Positions 42,875 to 53,143 of a DNA stretch of 64,000 nt are shown in pieces. The DNA comes from JANQQJ01 sp046290575 (GTDB lineage Bacteria > Pseudomonadota > Alphaproteobacteria > SMXS01): contig JBKAGX010000008.1 of NCBI GenBank assembly GCA_046290575.1, forward strand, positions 81,938 through 145,937, in the 5' to 3' direction. The notes under the pieces are model-generated. The model was not told where the DNA came from. It did no database searches and worked only from the letters and a program-made list of their open reading frames with translations. Numbering within the stretch: position 1 is the first letter of the stretch; each line of letters opens with the position of its first letter. The position numbers were made by a program, and so were the translations under genes.

Positions 42875-43834
42875 GTGCAAAATATTGAAAAAATTTATGA
42901 TTATGCGCCTACAGAAGAGCGTTTTATGGATGCAGTCGTTGACGGGTTGAGCCAGGACCAGAAGCAGCTACCGTGCAAATTCTTCTACGATGCCGAGGGA
43001 TCGAAGCTGTTCGATGCAATCTGCGAGCTTGATGAGTATTATCCCACGCGGACTGAGTTGGGGTTGCTGCAGAACCATTGCGGCGAGATTTCTGATCTGA
43101 TCGGGCCTGGCGCCGAATTGATCGAATTCGGCTGCGGGTCGCTACAGAAAATCAGGATACTGCTGGCGGCGATGGACACGCCGGCGGGCTTTGTGCCGAT
43201 AGATATCTCCCGCGAGCATCTGTTGCTGTCCGCAGAAGACCTTGCAGCAGAGTTTCCGGCGCTGTCGATCCGGCCGGTCGTGGCTGACTACACCCAGCCG
43301 CTCGATCTGCCGGTGCAGGATAATGTTGCCAAGCGTGTCGGTTTCTTTCCGGGCTCGACCATCGGCAATTTCACCCGCGAAGAAGCGGTGCGCTTTTTGA
43401 AAGTTGTGGCCGGTATCCTTGGGCGGGGTGGTGAATTGCTTATCGGTGTCGATTTGAAGAAAGACACTGCCATTCTCAACGCCGCCTACAATGACCAAAA
43501 AGGTGTTACGGCCGCGTTCAATCTGAACATTCTGGAGCGGATCAACCGGGAACTAGGCGGCGATTTCGACATCGATGCCTTTCGGCATAATGCTTTTTAT
43601 GCGAGTGATCAGGGGCGAATTGAAATGCATATCGAAAGCCTTAAGGATCAAACGGTTAAGATCAATGGCTCAAGTTTTGATTTCGAATCGGGCGAGACCA
43701 TTCATACGGAGAACTCTCACAAATATGGCGTTGAGGAATTCGTCCGCCATGCAGGTATGGCCGGGTTCGTGCCCGTGCAGACCTGGACCGATGAGAAAAA
43801 GCTGTTTTCGATCCACTATCTCCGCGTTTCCTGA
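42875..43834 (+). CDS. egtD: L-histidine N-alpha-methyltransferase EgtD
   Basis: 319 aa. GTG start at 42875. SAM-binding LIEFGCGSLQKIRILL (family usually ELGSG), then PIDIS and GFFPGSTIGNF. It trimethylates histidine to hercynine, the first step of ergothioneine synthesis. TGA overlaps the next ATG (TGATG). Confidence 0.93.
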   Translation: MQNIEKIYDYAPTEERFMDAVVDGLSQDQKQLPCKFFYDAEGSKLFDAICELDEYYPTRTELGLLQNHCGEISDLIGPGAELIEFGCGSLQKIRILLAAMDTPAGFVPIDISREHLLLSAEDLAAEFPALSIRPVVADYTQPLDLPVQDNVAKRVGFFPGSTIGNFTREEAVRFLKVVAGILGRGGELLIGVDLKKDTAILNAAYNDQKGVTAAFNLNILERINRELGGDFDIDAFRHNAFYASDQGRIEMHIESLKDQTVKINGSSFDFESGETIHTENSHKYGVEEFVRHAGMAGFVPVQTWTDEKKLFSIHYLRVS

Positions 43835-45030
43835 TGGCGACGTTCGACGTCGCCCGCGCCCGCCGCGAGACGCCCGGTTGTGAAGGCCGCATTCATCTGA
43901 ACAATGCCGGGGCATCCCTTATGCCCCAGCCCGTGGTGCAGGCGATCAAGGGTCACATTGATCTGGAAGCCGTAACCGGTGGCTATGAAGCGGCAGCTAT
44001 TAAGGCTGATGCGCTTGAGGGTGTCTATCGATCCGCCGCGCGGCTTGTCGGCGGTCAAGCCGAAGAAATTGCGTTGTTTGACGGTGTGACTCGGGCCTGG
44101 AATTCGTTGTTTCACGGCGCGGTCACGGCCATGCGGATCGGCGAGGGGGACGTTGTCCTGACCTGTCTGGCCGAATATTGCAGCAACCACACCGCCATGA
44201 TTCAGCTGTCGCGGCGTTTTGGCTTCACTATTGAGGTGATCCCTGACGATGGGCACGGGCAGATCGATCTGGAGGCACTGGAAAGGGCGTTGAAGAACCC
44301 CGCTGTGAAGCTGCTTTCGCTCGTCCACGTGCCGACCAATGGAGGGCTGGTAAACCCGGCCGAAGAGGCCGGGGCGCTGGCAAAGGGGGCGGGGGTGCCG
44401 ATGTTTCTCGATGCAGCGCAATCGGCGGGACAGATCCCGCTCAATGTCGATGCCATTGGTTGCGATGTGTTGGTGGCAGCAGGCCGGAAGTTCCTGCGGG
44501 GCCCGCGCGGCATCGCGCTGGCCTGGGTTAATGGCGCGGTGATGGAACGCATTGAGCCGATGTTGCTCAACATGAAAGCGACCACGCTGATCGCCGAAGA
44601 TGATTACGAGGTTGCGCCGGGCGCCGCTCGTTATGAGAGTTGGGAACGCAGTGCCGCGCTGGATCTCGGGCTCGGTGCGGCCATTGACTATGCTCTGGAC
44701 TGGGGCATTGCCCCTATTCAGGCGCGGATTACCGAACTGGCGGACTTCCTGCGGGCGCAACTGTCGGATATCCGGGGTGTTGAGGTGAAGGACAAGGGCC
44801 GCCATAAGTGTGGCATCGTCACCATGACGCTTGGCGAGCATGAGCCTGCGCAGGTCATGAGCGTGCTTTTCGACCAGAGCATTAACGTCACGGTCAGCCC
44901 GCCGCATATGGCGTTTATTGACTCAAACCGGCGCGGCCTGCCGCCGATGCTTCGCGCGTCTGTGCATTACTACAATACCGAGGAAGAGCTCGAACGGTTC
45001 TGTTCTGCGCTTGCACAGCAACTCACCTGA
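43834..45030 (+). CDS. Class V aminotransferase-fold PLP enzyme, EgtE candidate
   Basis: 398 aa. RIHLNNAGASLMP N-terminus and the PLP Lys in VAAGRKFLRGPRG identify a cysteine desulfurase-like class V fold enzyme. Its coupling to egtD suggests the C-S lyase step (EgtE role), but many such enzymes are desulfurases, so no symbol is assigned. ATG overlaps the egtD stop. Confidence 0.82.
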   Translation: MATFDVARARRETPGCEGRIHLNNAGASLMPQPVVQAIKGHIDLEAVTGGYEAAAIKADALEGVYRSAARLVGGQAEEIALFDGVTRAWNSLFHGAVTAMRIGEGDVVLTCLAEYCSNHTAMIQLSRRFGFTIEVIPDDGHGQIDLEALERALKNPAVKLLSLVHVPTNGGLVNPAEEAGALAKGAGVPMFLDAAQSAGQIPLNVDAIGCDVLVAAGRKFLRGPRGIALAWVNGAVMERIEPMLLNMKATTLIAEDDYEVAPGAARYESWERSAALDLGLGAAIDYALDWGIAPIQARITELADFLRAQLSDIRGVEVKDKGRHKCGIVTMTLGEHEPAQVMSVLFDQSINVTVSPPHMAFIDSNRRGLPPMLRASVHYYNTEEELERFCSALAQQLT

Positions 45031-45074
45031 GCCAATTATACTCCTAGTCACTGAATCAATTTGAGGATCGCTCT

Positions 45075-46082
45075 ATGCGCCGTGTTCTGGCTGTCATTGC
45101 CGTGCTTTTGGTTTCTGCTCAAACCGCGGCGGCGCAGGATGTCCAGCCCAGCTGGGATGAATGGCTCGCGGACCTTCGATCCGAGGCGCTGGACCGGGGC
45201 ATCCGCCCCGATATCGTCGAAGCAGCCCTGAAAGACCTCACCCCGCTGGAGCGGGTCGTACGCGCCGACCGCAAACAGGCTGAATTTGTTGAAACCGCGG
45301 AAACCTATATCCGCAAGCGGGTCAGCCAGGCGCGGATCGACAATGGCCAGAAGTTCCTCGAGGAGCATGCGGAGATCCTGGCAGAGGTGAGCGCGGCCTA
45401 TGACGTTCAGCCGCACTACATCGTCGCGATCTGGGGCATGGAGACCAATTACGGCCTGTTCAAGGTGCGTGAAGACGCGATCCGGTCACTGGCAACCCTG
45501 GCCTATGACCCGCGCCGCGCGGATTTTTTCCGCCGCGAACTGTTCGCTGCGCTGACGATCCTGAACAACGGCTATATCGACCTTGAAAACATGAAAAGCT
45601 CCTGGGCCGGAGCCATGGGCCAAAGCCAGTTCATGCCGACCAGCTATCTGGAATACGCCGTCGACCATGACGGCGACGGGCACCGCAACATCTGGACCAG
45701 CGAAGCCGATGTTTTTGCATCCATCGCCAACTATCTGGCGAGGCACGGCTGGACCGGCGACCACCATTGGGGCGAACCGGTTACCCTGCCTGAGAACTTT
45801 GAAGGCCGGTTGGCGGAACTGGGCACCTATGAAGGGTCCGGCTGCCGGGCGACACGCCAGCACTCCGCCGAACTGCCGGTAACGACATGGCAGGCCATGG
45901 GCGTGCGTCTGAAGGATGGCGGCGACCTGCCGCATCCCGGCGAGGATGCGTCCATCCTGCGCGTTGACGGCGACAGCAGTCAGTCCTTTATCGTCTATTC
46001 CAATTTCCGGACAATCCTGCGGTACAACTGCGCCAATTTCTACGCACTGGCTGTTGGCCACCTGGCTGAGGCCATCGAATGA
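45075..46082 (+). CDS. Lytic murein transglycosylase, MltB family
   Basis: 335 aa with a signal peptide (VLAVIAVLLVSAQTAAAQ). Catalytic Glu in WGMETNYG, then GAMGQSQFMPTSY. It cleaves peptidoglycan glycan strands to 1,6-anhydro products, matching anmK recycling. First gene of a long operon; its stop overlaps the rlpA start (ATGA). Confidence 0.92.
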   Translation: MRRVLAVIAVLLVSAQTAAAQDVQPSWDEWLADLRSEALDRGIRPDIVEAALKDLTPLERVVRADRKQAEFVETAETYIRKRVSQARIDNGQKFLEEHAEILAEVSAAYDVQPHYIVAIWGMETNYGLFKVREDAIRSLATLAYDPRRADFFRRELFAALTILNNGYIDLENMKSSWAGAMGQSQFMPTSYLEYAVDHDGDGHRNIWTSEADVFASIANYLARHGWTGDHHWGEPVTLPENFEGRLAELGTYEGSGCRATRQHSAELPVTTWQAMGVRLKDGGDLPHPGEDASILRVDGDSSQSFIVYSNFRTILRYNCANFYALAVGHLAEAIE

Positions 46083-47005
46083 GGCAACTGGCGGCCACGG
46101 CCTTGACGGCTCTCGTCCTGACGGCCTGCGCCAGCCGCGAAGAGCCACAAACCCAGCTTCCGCCGAGTCCCTATCCGCCAGGTTCTGACATGGCCGTTCT
46201 GCCGGATGGGCGGGGCGGCACCTACAAGGTTGGTACCCCGTACTACATTAATGGGGTCCGCTATGTGCCGAAGGTTGACAAGCGGCATGACGAGCGCGGT
46301 ATTGCGTCCTGGTACGGGCCCAATTTTCACGGCAAACCGACGGCCAATGGCGAGACGTTCGACATGTACAAGATCAGCGCCGCGCATCGCACGCTGCCGA
46401 TGCCGAGTATGGTCCGGGTCACCAATCTGGAAAACGGCAAGTCATTGATCGTGCGGATGAACGACCGTGGGCCATTTGCCCGGGGCCGTGTGATCGACAT
46501 GTCCTATCGCGCGGCCCAGCTGTTGGATTTCGAGCATCAGGGAACGGCCAAGGTCCGCGTCCAATATGTTGGCCCCGCAGAGATCCCGCCGCCTGCGGTG
46601 CCCAAGCCGCCGGTGCAGGAAGTGAGGCTGGAACCGCTGGAGCCTTTGCCGCCGGCAAGGCCGGCGCCGCTTCCATCGCCTGTTGTTGACACCTATGAGC
46701 CTGAGCCGTTGCCGCCGCCCAGCAGTCCACTCTATGTCGAGACCCAGGATTTGCCGCCCATCACCAGCCAGATCTATGTGCAGGCTGGCGCGTTTTCCGA
46801 CCCCGTCAATGCGTCGCGGCTTCGCGACGATCTGCAACGTATCGGGCCGGCTCAGGTCAGTAGCACGGTGGTTAATGGCCGCGAGTTTCACCGGGTACGC
46901 ATAGGACCGATCGGCACCGTTGAACAGGCTGATGAAATTCTGGCCCGGGTTGTTGCCAGCGGCCAGACGAACGCGCGTATCCTGGTCGATGAATGGCAGA
47001 ACTAG
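46079..47005 (+). CDS. rlpA: RlpA-family septal lytic transglycosylase lipoprotein
   Basis: 308 aa. Lipobox LTACAS near residue 19. DPBB domain GIASWYGPNFHGKPTANGE and MNDRGPFARGRVIDMS; Pro-rich linker; C-terminal SPOR domain from about residue 230 (YVQAGAFSDPVNASRLRDDL) binding denuded glycan at the septum. ATGA overlap with the upstream gene. Confidence 0.92.
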   Translation: MRQLAATALTALVLTACASREEPQTQLPPSPYPPGSDMAVLPDGRGGTYKVGTPYYINGVRYVPKVDKRHDERGIASWYGPNFHGKPTANGETFDMYKISAAHRTLPMPSMVRVTNLENGKSLIVRMNDRGPFARGRVIDMSYRAAQLLDFEHQGTAKVRVQYVGPAEIPPPAVPKPPVQEVRLEPLEPLPPARPAPLPSPVVDTYEPEPLPPPSSPLYVETQDLPPITSQIYVQAGAFSDPVNASRLRDDLQRIGPAQVSSTVVNGREFHRVRIGPIGTVEQADEILARVVASGQTNARILVDEWQN

Positions 47006-47112
47006 GGCACGGGCGGGCCGTGCGCGCGCCAGTTGCCTTGCTCCCGCCACAGGCCGCCCATACACTCGCTTTTGAACCAATAAACCAACCAACCCGACAG
47101 GATCCTTACCGC

Positions 47113-48288
47113 ATGACCCTCTTTCGCAGCCTGGCGCTGTCGCTTATTTGTTTTGTTGGTGTTCAATCTGCCGCCTTGGCCGAACTCGCCAAACCCCCGT
47201 TCGAAGTCCAGGCCAAGCAGGCATTGATGCTGGATCATACGACCGGGACTGTTCTCTACGAGTTGAATCCGGATCAGCAGATGTCGCCGTCCTCGATGAC
47301 AAAGCTGATGACCGCCTATGTGGTCTTTGACGCGCTGAAAGAGGGCACCCTCAAGCTCGATGACGAGCTGCCGGTCAGCGAACGGGCGTGGCGCATGGGT
47401 GGCTCGCAGATGTTTCTGGAGGTCGGTGAACGCGTCTCCGTCGAGAATTTGCTGCGGGGCATGATCGTTCAGTCCGGTAATGATGCCTGTGTCACGCTGG
47501 CGGAAGGGCTTGCCGGGACCGAAGAGTTCTTCGCAGAGCAAATGACGGCCAAAGCCCGCGAGCTGGGAATGAAGGATTCGGTATTCTTGAACTCACATGG
47601 CCTGCATGAAGACGGACATTATTCGACGGCTCGTGATCTGGCGCGTCTCGGTGGTGCCATCATCCAGGATCACCCGGAATTCTACGGCTATTATTCCGAG
47701 GAATCCTTCGCCTATGGCAAGGACCTGACAACCGGTGAACCCATCGTCCAGGGCAATCGCAACCCGATCCTGGGTGTGGTCCGCGGTGCCGATGGGTTGA
47801 AGACCGGGTATACGACCGAAGGCGGCTATGGACTGACCGCATCGGCCAAACGCGATGCCACGCGGCTTATTCTGGTGGTCAATGGCTTGCCAAGCACCCG
47901 AACGCGTGCCCGCGAAGCCGAACGCTTCCTGGCCTGGGGTTTCCGCAATTTCGAAACCTATGAGCTCGTGAAAGCCGGTCAGGTCGTCGATCAAGCGCCC
48001 GTCTGGCTGGGCCTTGATGCAAAGGTGCCGCTGGTGGTCGCCGATGACGTGGTGGTGACGTTGAGCCGCAAGGGCCGCCAGGGCCTGACCGCCAAGCTGA
48101 ACTATCTGGCGCCAATTCCTGCCACGATTGAAAAAGGGACGCGGCTCGGCTCGATTGTTTTTGATGCGCCGGACCTGCAGCCGGTCGAGGTGCCTGTTCT
48201 GGCCGGCGCGGCTGTTGAAAAGGTGGGAACCTTCGGCAAGATTAACTCGGCCATCGAGTATCTGCTGTATGGCAGCTCTGGTGACTAG
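47113..48288 (+). CDS. D-alanyl-D-alanine carboxypeptidase, PBP5/6 type
   Basis: 391 aa. Signal peptide (LALSLICFVGVQSAALA). SxxK in SSMTKLM, SxN in QSGNDAC, KTG in GLKTGYT. C-terminal PBP5-like beta domain and a short amphipathic end for membrane binding. Trims the terminal D-Ala of pentapeptides. The start at 47113 is taken because the longer frame overlaps rlpA. Confidence 0.93.
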   Translation: MTLFRSLALSLICFVGVQSAALAELAKPPFEVQAKQALMLDHTTGTVLYELNPDQQMSPSSMTKLMTAYVVFDALKEGTLKLDDELPVSERAWRMGGSQMFLEVGERVSVENLLRGMIVQSGNDACVTLAEGLAGTEEFFAEQMTAKARELGMKDSVFLNSHGLHEDGHYSTARDLARLGGAIIQDHPEFYGYYSEESFAYGKDLTTGEPIVQGNRNPILGVVRGADGLKTGYTTEGGYGLTASAKRDATRLILVVNGLPSTRTRAREAERFLAWGFRNFETYELVKAGQVVDQAPVWLGLDAKVPLVVADDVVVTLSRKGRQGLTAKLNYLAPIPATIEKGTRLGSIVFDAPDLQPVEVPVLAGAAVEKVGTFGKINSAIEYLLYGSSGD

Positions 48289-48296
48289 GAGCCGGC

Positions 48297-48908
48297 ATGG
48301 GGGGCACATTCATTACATTCGAAGGCGGTGAGGGGACGGGCAAATCCACCCAGCTGGGCCTGCTCAGCGCCCGGCTGCGTACCCATGGCGTCGACCTTGT
48401 TGAGACCAGGGAGCCCGGGGGGCCGATCCGCAAACTTCTGGTCGAGGGCGATCATGACTGGACGCCGATGGCGGAGGCGCTGTTGCATTTCGCCGCGCGC
48501 GCCGACCACCTTGCGCAGACGATCCGCCCGGCGCTGGAAGCAGGCAAGACCGTGCTGTGCGACCGTTTTGCCGACTCGACCATGGCCTATCAGGGCTGCG
48601 CCCAGGGCTTGGGCAGGGACACCGTGGAATCGCTCTACAATATGGTTGTCGGCGATCTTCAACCAGATTTGACGTTGGTTCTCGATCTGCCGATTGAAAC
48701 CGGGCTGGAGCGTGCAATTCGCCGGGATATTGATGAGACCCGGTACGAACGCATGGGGACCGAGTTTCATGAAGTGCTTCGGCAGGCATTTCGGGAAATC
48801 GCGGCACAGGATACCGGCCGCTGTGTGCTGATCGATGCCAATCATCCGGTAGACCACGTGCATGAAGCGATCTGGGCTGCTGTCCGAGACCGGCTGAATC
48901 TAAACTGA
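48297..48908 (+). CDS. tmk: Thymidylate kinase
   Basis: 203 aa. P-loop FEGGEGTGKSTQ, EPGGPIRKLL and LCDRFADSTMAYQG are the family motifs. dTMP to dTDP. Starts 8 bases after the carboxypeptidase stop; ends in TGATG overlap with holB. Confidence 0.96.
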   Translation: MGGTFITFEGGEGTGKSTQLGLLSARLRTHGVDLVETREPGGPIRKLLVEGDHDWTPMAEALLHFAARADHLAQTIRPALEAGKTVLCDRFADSTMAYQGCAQGLGRDTVESLYNMVVGDLQPDLTLVLDLPIETGLERAIRRDIDETRYERMGTEFHEVLRQAFREIAAQDTGRCVLIDANHPVDHVHEAIWAAVRDRLNLN

Positions 48909-50002
48909 TGGCACAGCCTGATCTGGATACCGAAATTGATCCGCTGGCGCCAGCCGTCGCGCAGCAGTTGGTGGGACATGAAGGCGCCGAGCAGGCCTTG
49001 CTGGACGCGTTCAACAGCAAGCGTCTGGCCCATGCCTGGCTGATCAGCGGACCACGCGGTATCGGCAAGGCGACATTGGCCTATCGCTTCGCCCGTTTCC
49101 TGTTCGAGCACGGTGTGAAACCGACTGATGGGCTGTTCGGCGACGGCCCTGCGGGCCTTGACGTGTCGTCTGAGTCCTCTGCTTTTCGTCTCGTTGCACA
49201 GGGAGGGCATCCAGGCCTGAGGGTCATTGAGCGGGCATGGGACGAAAAGAACAAGCGCCTCCGCAGCGAAATTGTTGTTGATGACGTGCGCGCGCTGCAC
49301 GGCTTTTTTGGCATGACGTCAGGCGATGGAGGGTGGCGGGTTGCTATCATCGATTCTGCGGACGAGATGAACCGCCAGGCAGCCAATGCGCTCTTAAAGA
49401 TTCTTGAGGAACCGCCGAAGCGCGCCATTCTGCTGCTGCTGGCGCATGCGCCGGGCAGGCTGCTGCCGACGATCCGGTCGCGCTGCCGGCATCTGGCGCT
49501 GCGGCCGCTTGAGCCACAGAATCTGGATCGGGTTCTGGACGGCATCCACATCGAGGTGCCGGACGAGGATCGCGCCGTCATACTCGGGTTGGCAGCGGGC
49601 AGTCCGGGCCGGGCGCTGGCGCTGCTTGAAGGCGGTGGCGCGGGTCTCTACCGGCAGATCATCGATCTTTTGGCAAGTCTGCCCCGGCTGGATGCGGTCG
49701 GGCTGCACCGGCTTGGAGACGCCGTAACAGGCAAGAAGGCGGCGGATGCCTTCCGTCTGCTAGGTGAGTTGCTGGATGGCACTTTGCAGCGTCTGATCAC
49801 GTACAAGGCAACGGGTAAGGCGGGCAATCTGTCCAATGAAACAGCGCTTTTTGCGAAATTGGCACCGATGGCCAGTCTTGATCAATGGGTAGAGGTGTGG
49901 GAAAACGCGGCCCGCCTGTTTCCCAGGGCTGCTGGCCTCAACCTCGACCCGAAACAGACGACGATTACCGTGTTTTCCAGAATTCAGGCTGCAACCGCAT
50001 GA
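48908..50002 (+). CDS. holB: DNA polymerase III subunit delta prime
   Basis: 364 aa clamp-loader subunit of the AAA+ type. Degenerate P-loop GPRGIGKATLAYRFA, then NALLKILEEPPK and LLPTIRSRCR. Located after tmk as in many bacteria. ATGA overlap with metG. Confidence 0.95.
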   Translation: MAQPDLDTEIDPLAPAVAQQLVGHEGAEQALLDAFNSKRLAHAWLISGPRGIGKATLAYRFARFLFEHGVKPTDGLFGDGPAGLDVSSESSAFRLVAQGGHPGLRVIERAWDEKNKRLRSEIVVDDVRALHGFFGMTSGDGGWRVAIIDSADEMNRQAANALLKILEEPPKRAILLLLAHAPGRLLPTIRSRCRHLALRPLEPQNLDRVLDGIHIEVPDEDRAVILGLAAGSPGRALALLEGGGAGLYRQIIDLLASLPRLDAVGLHRLGDAVTGKKAADAFRLLGELLDGTLQRLITYKATGKAGNLSNETALFAKLAPMASLDQWVEVWENAARLFPRAAGLNLDPKQTTITVFSRIQAATA

Positions 50003-51543
50003 CCGCGACGCCTTATTACATCACAACGGCGATTTCCTACGTCAATGGTGCGCCCCATGTCGGGCACGCTTATGAAGCGATCGCGACAGACGTCATCGCG
50101 CGCTTCAAACGCCTGGACGGCTATGATGTGCGCTTTCTGACGGGCACCGACGAGCACGGTGAAAAGGTCGAGCAGTCAGCGCGTGATGCCGGCAAGACTG
50201 CCGAAGAATTTGCGTCCGAAAATGCCAGTAAATTCCGTGCAATGGCCGAACTTCTTGAAATCTCCAATGATGATTTTATCCGTACGACGGAAGACCGTCA
50301 TCATGCCGCCGTTCAGGCGATGTGGCGCCGGCTGGAAGACAATGGCGACATCTATCTGGATTCCTATGCAGGCTGGTATTCGGTCCGTGATGAGGCGTTC
50401 TTCACCGAGGCCGAACTGGAAAAAGATGCGGACGGTAACTGGCAGACACCAGAGGGAAAGCCGGTTGAGTGGGTCGAAGAACCCAGCTATTTCTTCCGCT
50501 TATCAGCCTATCAGGACAAATTGCTTCAGCTCTACGAGCAGGGCTACATCCTGCCGGAGACGCGCAAGAACGAGATCGCCAACTTTGTTGAAGGCGGTCT
50601 GAAAGACCTGTCAATCTCGCGCACCAGTTTTGAATGGGGCATTCCGGTGCCGGACGACGACAATCACATCGTCTATGTCTGGCTCGACGCGCTGACCAAT
50701 TACATCACCGGCCTTGGTTTTCCCGACGAAGATGGCCTGTTCGCCCGCTATTGGCCGGCGGATCTGCACGTCATCGGCAAGGATATTATCCGTTTCCATA
50801 CAGTCTATTGGCCGGCGTTCCTGATGTCGGCCGGTTTGCCGCTGCCCAAGCGCGTCTTCGCCCATGGCTTCCTCTATATGGAAGGCATGAAGATGTCGAA
50901 ATCGTTGGGGAATGTCGTGACACCCGATGCCCTGGTGGAGGAGTACGGGCTCGATCAGACCCGTTATTTTCTGGCCCGTGAGGTACCGTTCGGCAATGAC
51001 GGCACCTTCTCGCGCGACAGCATCGTGCACCGGATCAATGGTGATCTGGCCAATGGCTATGGCAATCTTGCGCAGCGTACGCTGTCCATGGTGTTCAAGA
51101 ACTGTGACGGACGGTTGCCGGAGCCCGGTGCCCTGACCGCCGAAGACAAAGCCCTGCTGGGCGGTTCCGAAACCGCGCTGACGGCCATGCGGGAGGCCAT
51201 GGATGCGCAGCAGATCCATACGGCATTGGAAGCGGTGTGGCGGGTGATTGCCGAGGCCGATGGCTATATCGCAGCCCAGGAACCCTGGTCGCTGAAGAAG
51301 ACCGATCCGGAGCGGATGGCCACGGTACTTTATGTGGCCGCGGAAACCCTGCGGAATGTCGCCATTCTGACCCAGCCGGTCATTCCAGGCGCAGCGGCCA
51401 AGCTGCTTGATATGCTGGGTGTGCCGGCTGACCAGCGCAAATTTGCTGACGCGGGGGACGGCGCGCGCCTTCAACCCGGCACCCCGATCGACAAACCGCA
51501 GGGCCTGTTTCCCCGCATCGTTGAGGATGAGGCTGCGGCCTGA
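49999..51543 (+). CDS. metG: Methionyl-tRNA synthetase
   Basis: 514 aa class I synthetase. HIGH-like APHVGHAYE and KMSKS in GMKMSKSLGNVV. No C-terminal tRNA-binding (EMAP) domain, as in many Alphaproteobacteria. The start at 49999 overlaps the holB stop (ATGA); the longer frame overlaps holB needlessly. Confidence 0.96.
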   Translation: MTATPYYITTAISYVNGAPHVGHAYEAIATDVIARFKRLDGYDVRFLTGTDEHGEKVEQSARDAGKTAEEFASENASKFRAMAELLEISNDDFIRTTEDRHHAAVQAMWRRLEDNGDIYLDSYAGWYSVRDEAFFTEAELEKDADGNWQTPEGKPVEWVEEPSYFFRLSAYQDKLLQLYEQGYILPETRKNEIANFVEGGLKDLSISRTSFEWGIPVPDDDNHIVYVWLDALTNYITGLGFPDEDGLFARYWPADLHVIGKDIIRFHTVYWPAFLMSAGLPLPKRVFAHGFLYMEGMKMSKSLGNVVTPDALVEEYGLDQTRYFLAREVPFGNDGTFSRDSIVHRINGDLANGYGNLAQRTLSMVFKNCDGRLPEPGALTAEDKALLGGSETALTAMREAMDAQQIHTALEAVWRVIAEADGYIAAQEPWSLKKTDPERMATVLYVAAETLRNVAILTQPVIPGAAAKLLDMLGVPADQRKFADAGDGARLQPGTPIDKPQGLFPRIVEDEAAA

Positions 51544-52328
51544 TGCTGATCGACTCTCACTGCCATCTGGACTACCCGGGACTCGTCGAGGACCTGGACA
51601 GCGTCGTCGCGCGCGCGGGTGAGGCTGGCATCGGCATGATGTTGACGATTTCGACCTCGTTGCAGAATTTCGAGGGCGTGCGGGCCATTGCAGAACGTTA
51701 TGAGAACATCTGCTGCACTGTCGGCGTTCACCCGCATGAGGCGGAAAAAGAACCGGACACCGTGGCAGACCGGCTGATCACGCTGTCCCAGCATCCGCGC
51801 GTGGTCGGGATCGGCGAGACCGGGCTGGACTATTTCTATGAACACAGCCCGCGCGACGTGCAGCAGAAGGTCTTCCGCGAACATATCAAGGCCGCGCGCG
51901 TCACCGGCCTGCCGTTGATCGTTCATACCCGCGATGCCGATGACGATACGGTCGCCATTCTGTCTGAAGAGATGGAGCAGGGGGCCTATCCCGGGCTTAT
52001 CCATTGCTTCAGCACCAGCCAACATGTCTCTGATGTAGCTGTGGAACTGGGGCTCTATGTTTCGATATCCGGGATCGCGACATTCAAGGCAGCCGGTGAC
52101 TTACGTGAGACGATCAAAACCGTGCCGTTGGATCGCCTGCTTGTCGAAACAGACGCGCCCTATCTGGCGCCGGTGCCGTTCCGCGGCAAAACCAACGAAC
52201 CCTCGTTCGTGGTTCACACGGCGGCAAAAGTGGCTGAGCTGAAGGGCGTAGACGACCAAACGCTGGCCGAGACAACGACAGACAATTTCTTCCGGCTGTT
52301 CACCAAGGCAGCCCGGCCCGCACGATGA
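51543..52328 (+). CDS. TatD-family deoxyribonuclease
   Basis: 261 aa metal-dependent hydrolase. DSHCHLDYP, GETGLDYFY, HTRDADDDT, HCFST and VETDAPYL bind the metals. TatD proteins are 3'-to-5' exonucleases. Coupled to metG (TGATG) and to the next gene (ATGA). Confidence 0.93.
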   Translation: MLIDSHCHLDYPGLVEDLDSVVARAGEAGIGMMLTISTSLQNFEGVRAIAERYENICCTVGVHPHEAEKEPDTVADRLITLSQHPRVVGIGETGLDYFYEHSPRDVQQKVFREHIKAARVTGLPLIVHTRDADDDTVAILSEEMEQGAYPGLIHCFSTSQHVSDVAVELGLYVSISGIATFKAAGDLRETIKTVPLDRLLVETDAPYLAPVPFRGKTNEPSFVVHTAAKVAELKGVDDQTLAETTTDNFFRLFTKAARPAR

Positions 52329-53077
52329 AAGTGACTGTTCTCGGCTGTGGGACCTCTGGCGGCGTGCCGACTATCGGGAACTATTGGGGGGCGTGCGACC
52401 CGAGCAACCCGAAAAACCGCCGGCGCCGGGTCTCCATTGCTGTAGAGCAGGGGGACACAAGGCTGATCGTCGATACGTCGCCCGATTTGCGCGAACAGTG
52501 CCTGGATGCCGGCATCGACCGGCTCGATGCAGTGCTCTACACCCACGATCATGCCGACCATACCCACGGCATCGACGATCTGCGGATCATGTCCTATCGG
52601 GGCAAGAAGCGGATCGATGTTCACGCGGATGCTACGACCCTGGCAACGTTGGAGCGTCGGTTCGACTATATTTTCGTCTCGCAGGAAGGCTATCCGGCGA
52701 TCTGTCAGGGCAATCTGATCGATGGATCGTTTCAGGTCGGTGAGATTGACGTGCGGCCGTTTGAACAGGGCCACGGCAATATCACGTCTCTGGGGTTCCG
52801 GTTTGATCGGGTGGCCTATTCGACAGACCTTAACGCTTTGGATGAGGCGGCTTTTGAAGCGCTGGAGGGTATCGATGTCTGGATTGTCGATGCCCTGCGG
52901 CATGACCCACACCCGACCCATGCGCATCTTGATTTGACCCTGTCCTGGATCGACCGGGTGAGACCCAAACAGGCCTATCTGACGCATATGACGTGGGATA
53001 TGGACTATGAGGCGTTGAAAGGCGCGCTTCCGGCCGGTGTAGCGCCCGCTTATGATGGCCTCGTTATCGAGGTGTAA
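52325..53077 (+). CDS. MBL-fold metallohydrolase, PhnP-like
   Basis: 250 aa. GCGTSGGVPTIG and the metal-binding THDHADHTHGIDD (HxHxDH) are seen. PhnP relatives are cyclic phosphodiesterases, often placed after tatD. Last gene of the operon. Confidence 0.9.
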   Translation: MKVTVLGCGTSGGVPTIGNYWGACDPSNPKNRRRRVSIAVEQGDTRLIVDTSPDLREQCLDAGIDRLDAVLYTHDHADHTHGIDDLRIMSYRGKKRIDVHADATTLATLERRFDYIFVSQEGYPAICQGNLIDGSFQVGEIDVRPFEQGHGNITSLGFRFDRVAYSTDLNALDEAAFEALEGIDVWIVDALRHDPHPTHAHLDLTLSWIDRVRPKQAYLTHMTWDMDYEALKGALPAGVAPAYDGLVIEV

Positions 53078-53143
53078 GTGGCGGACTAATCTACTTGGGG
53101 GGAGAGGGCAATCTCAGACACGTCGCGACGCCAGCAGGTTGAA

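Noticed and set aside
43816..44907. 363-codon open frame on the minus strand
   Set aside because: Antisense to the class V PLP gene; codon shadow in GC-rich DNA.
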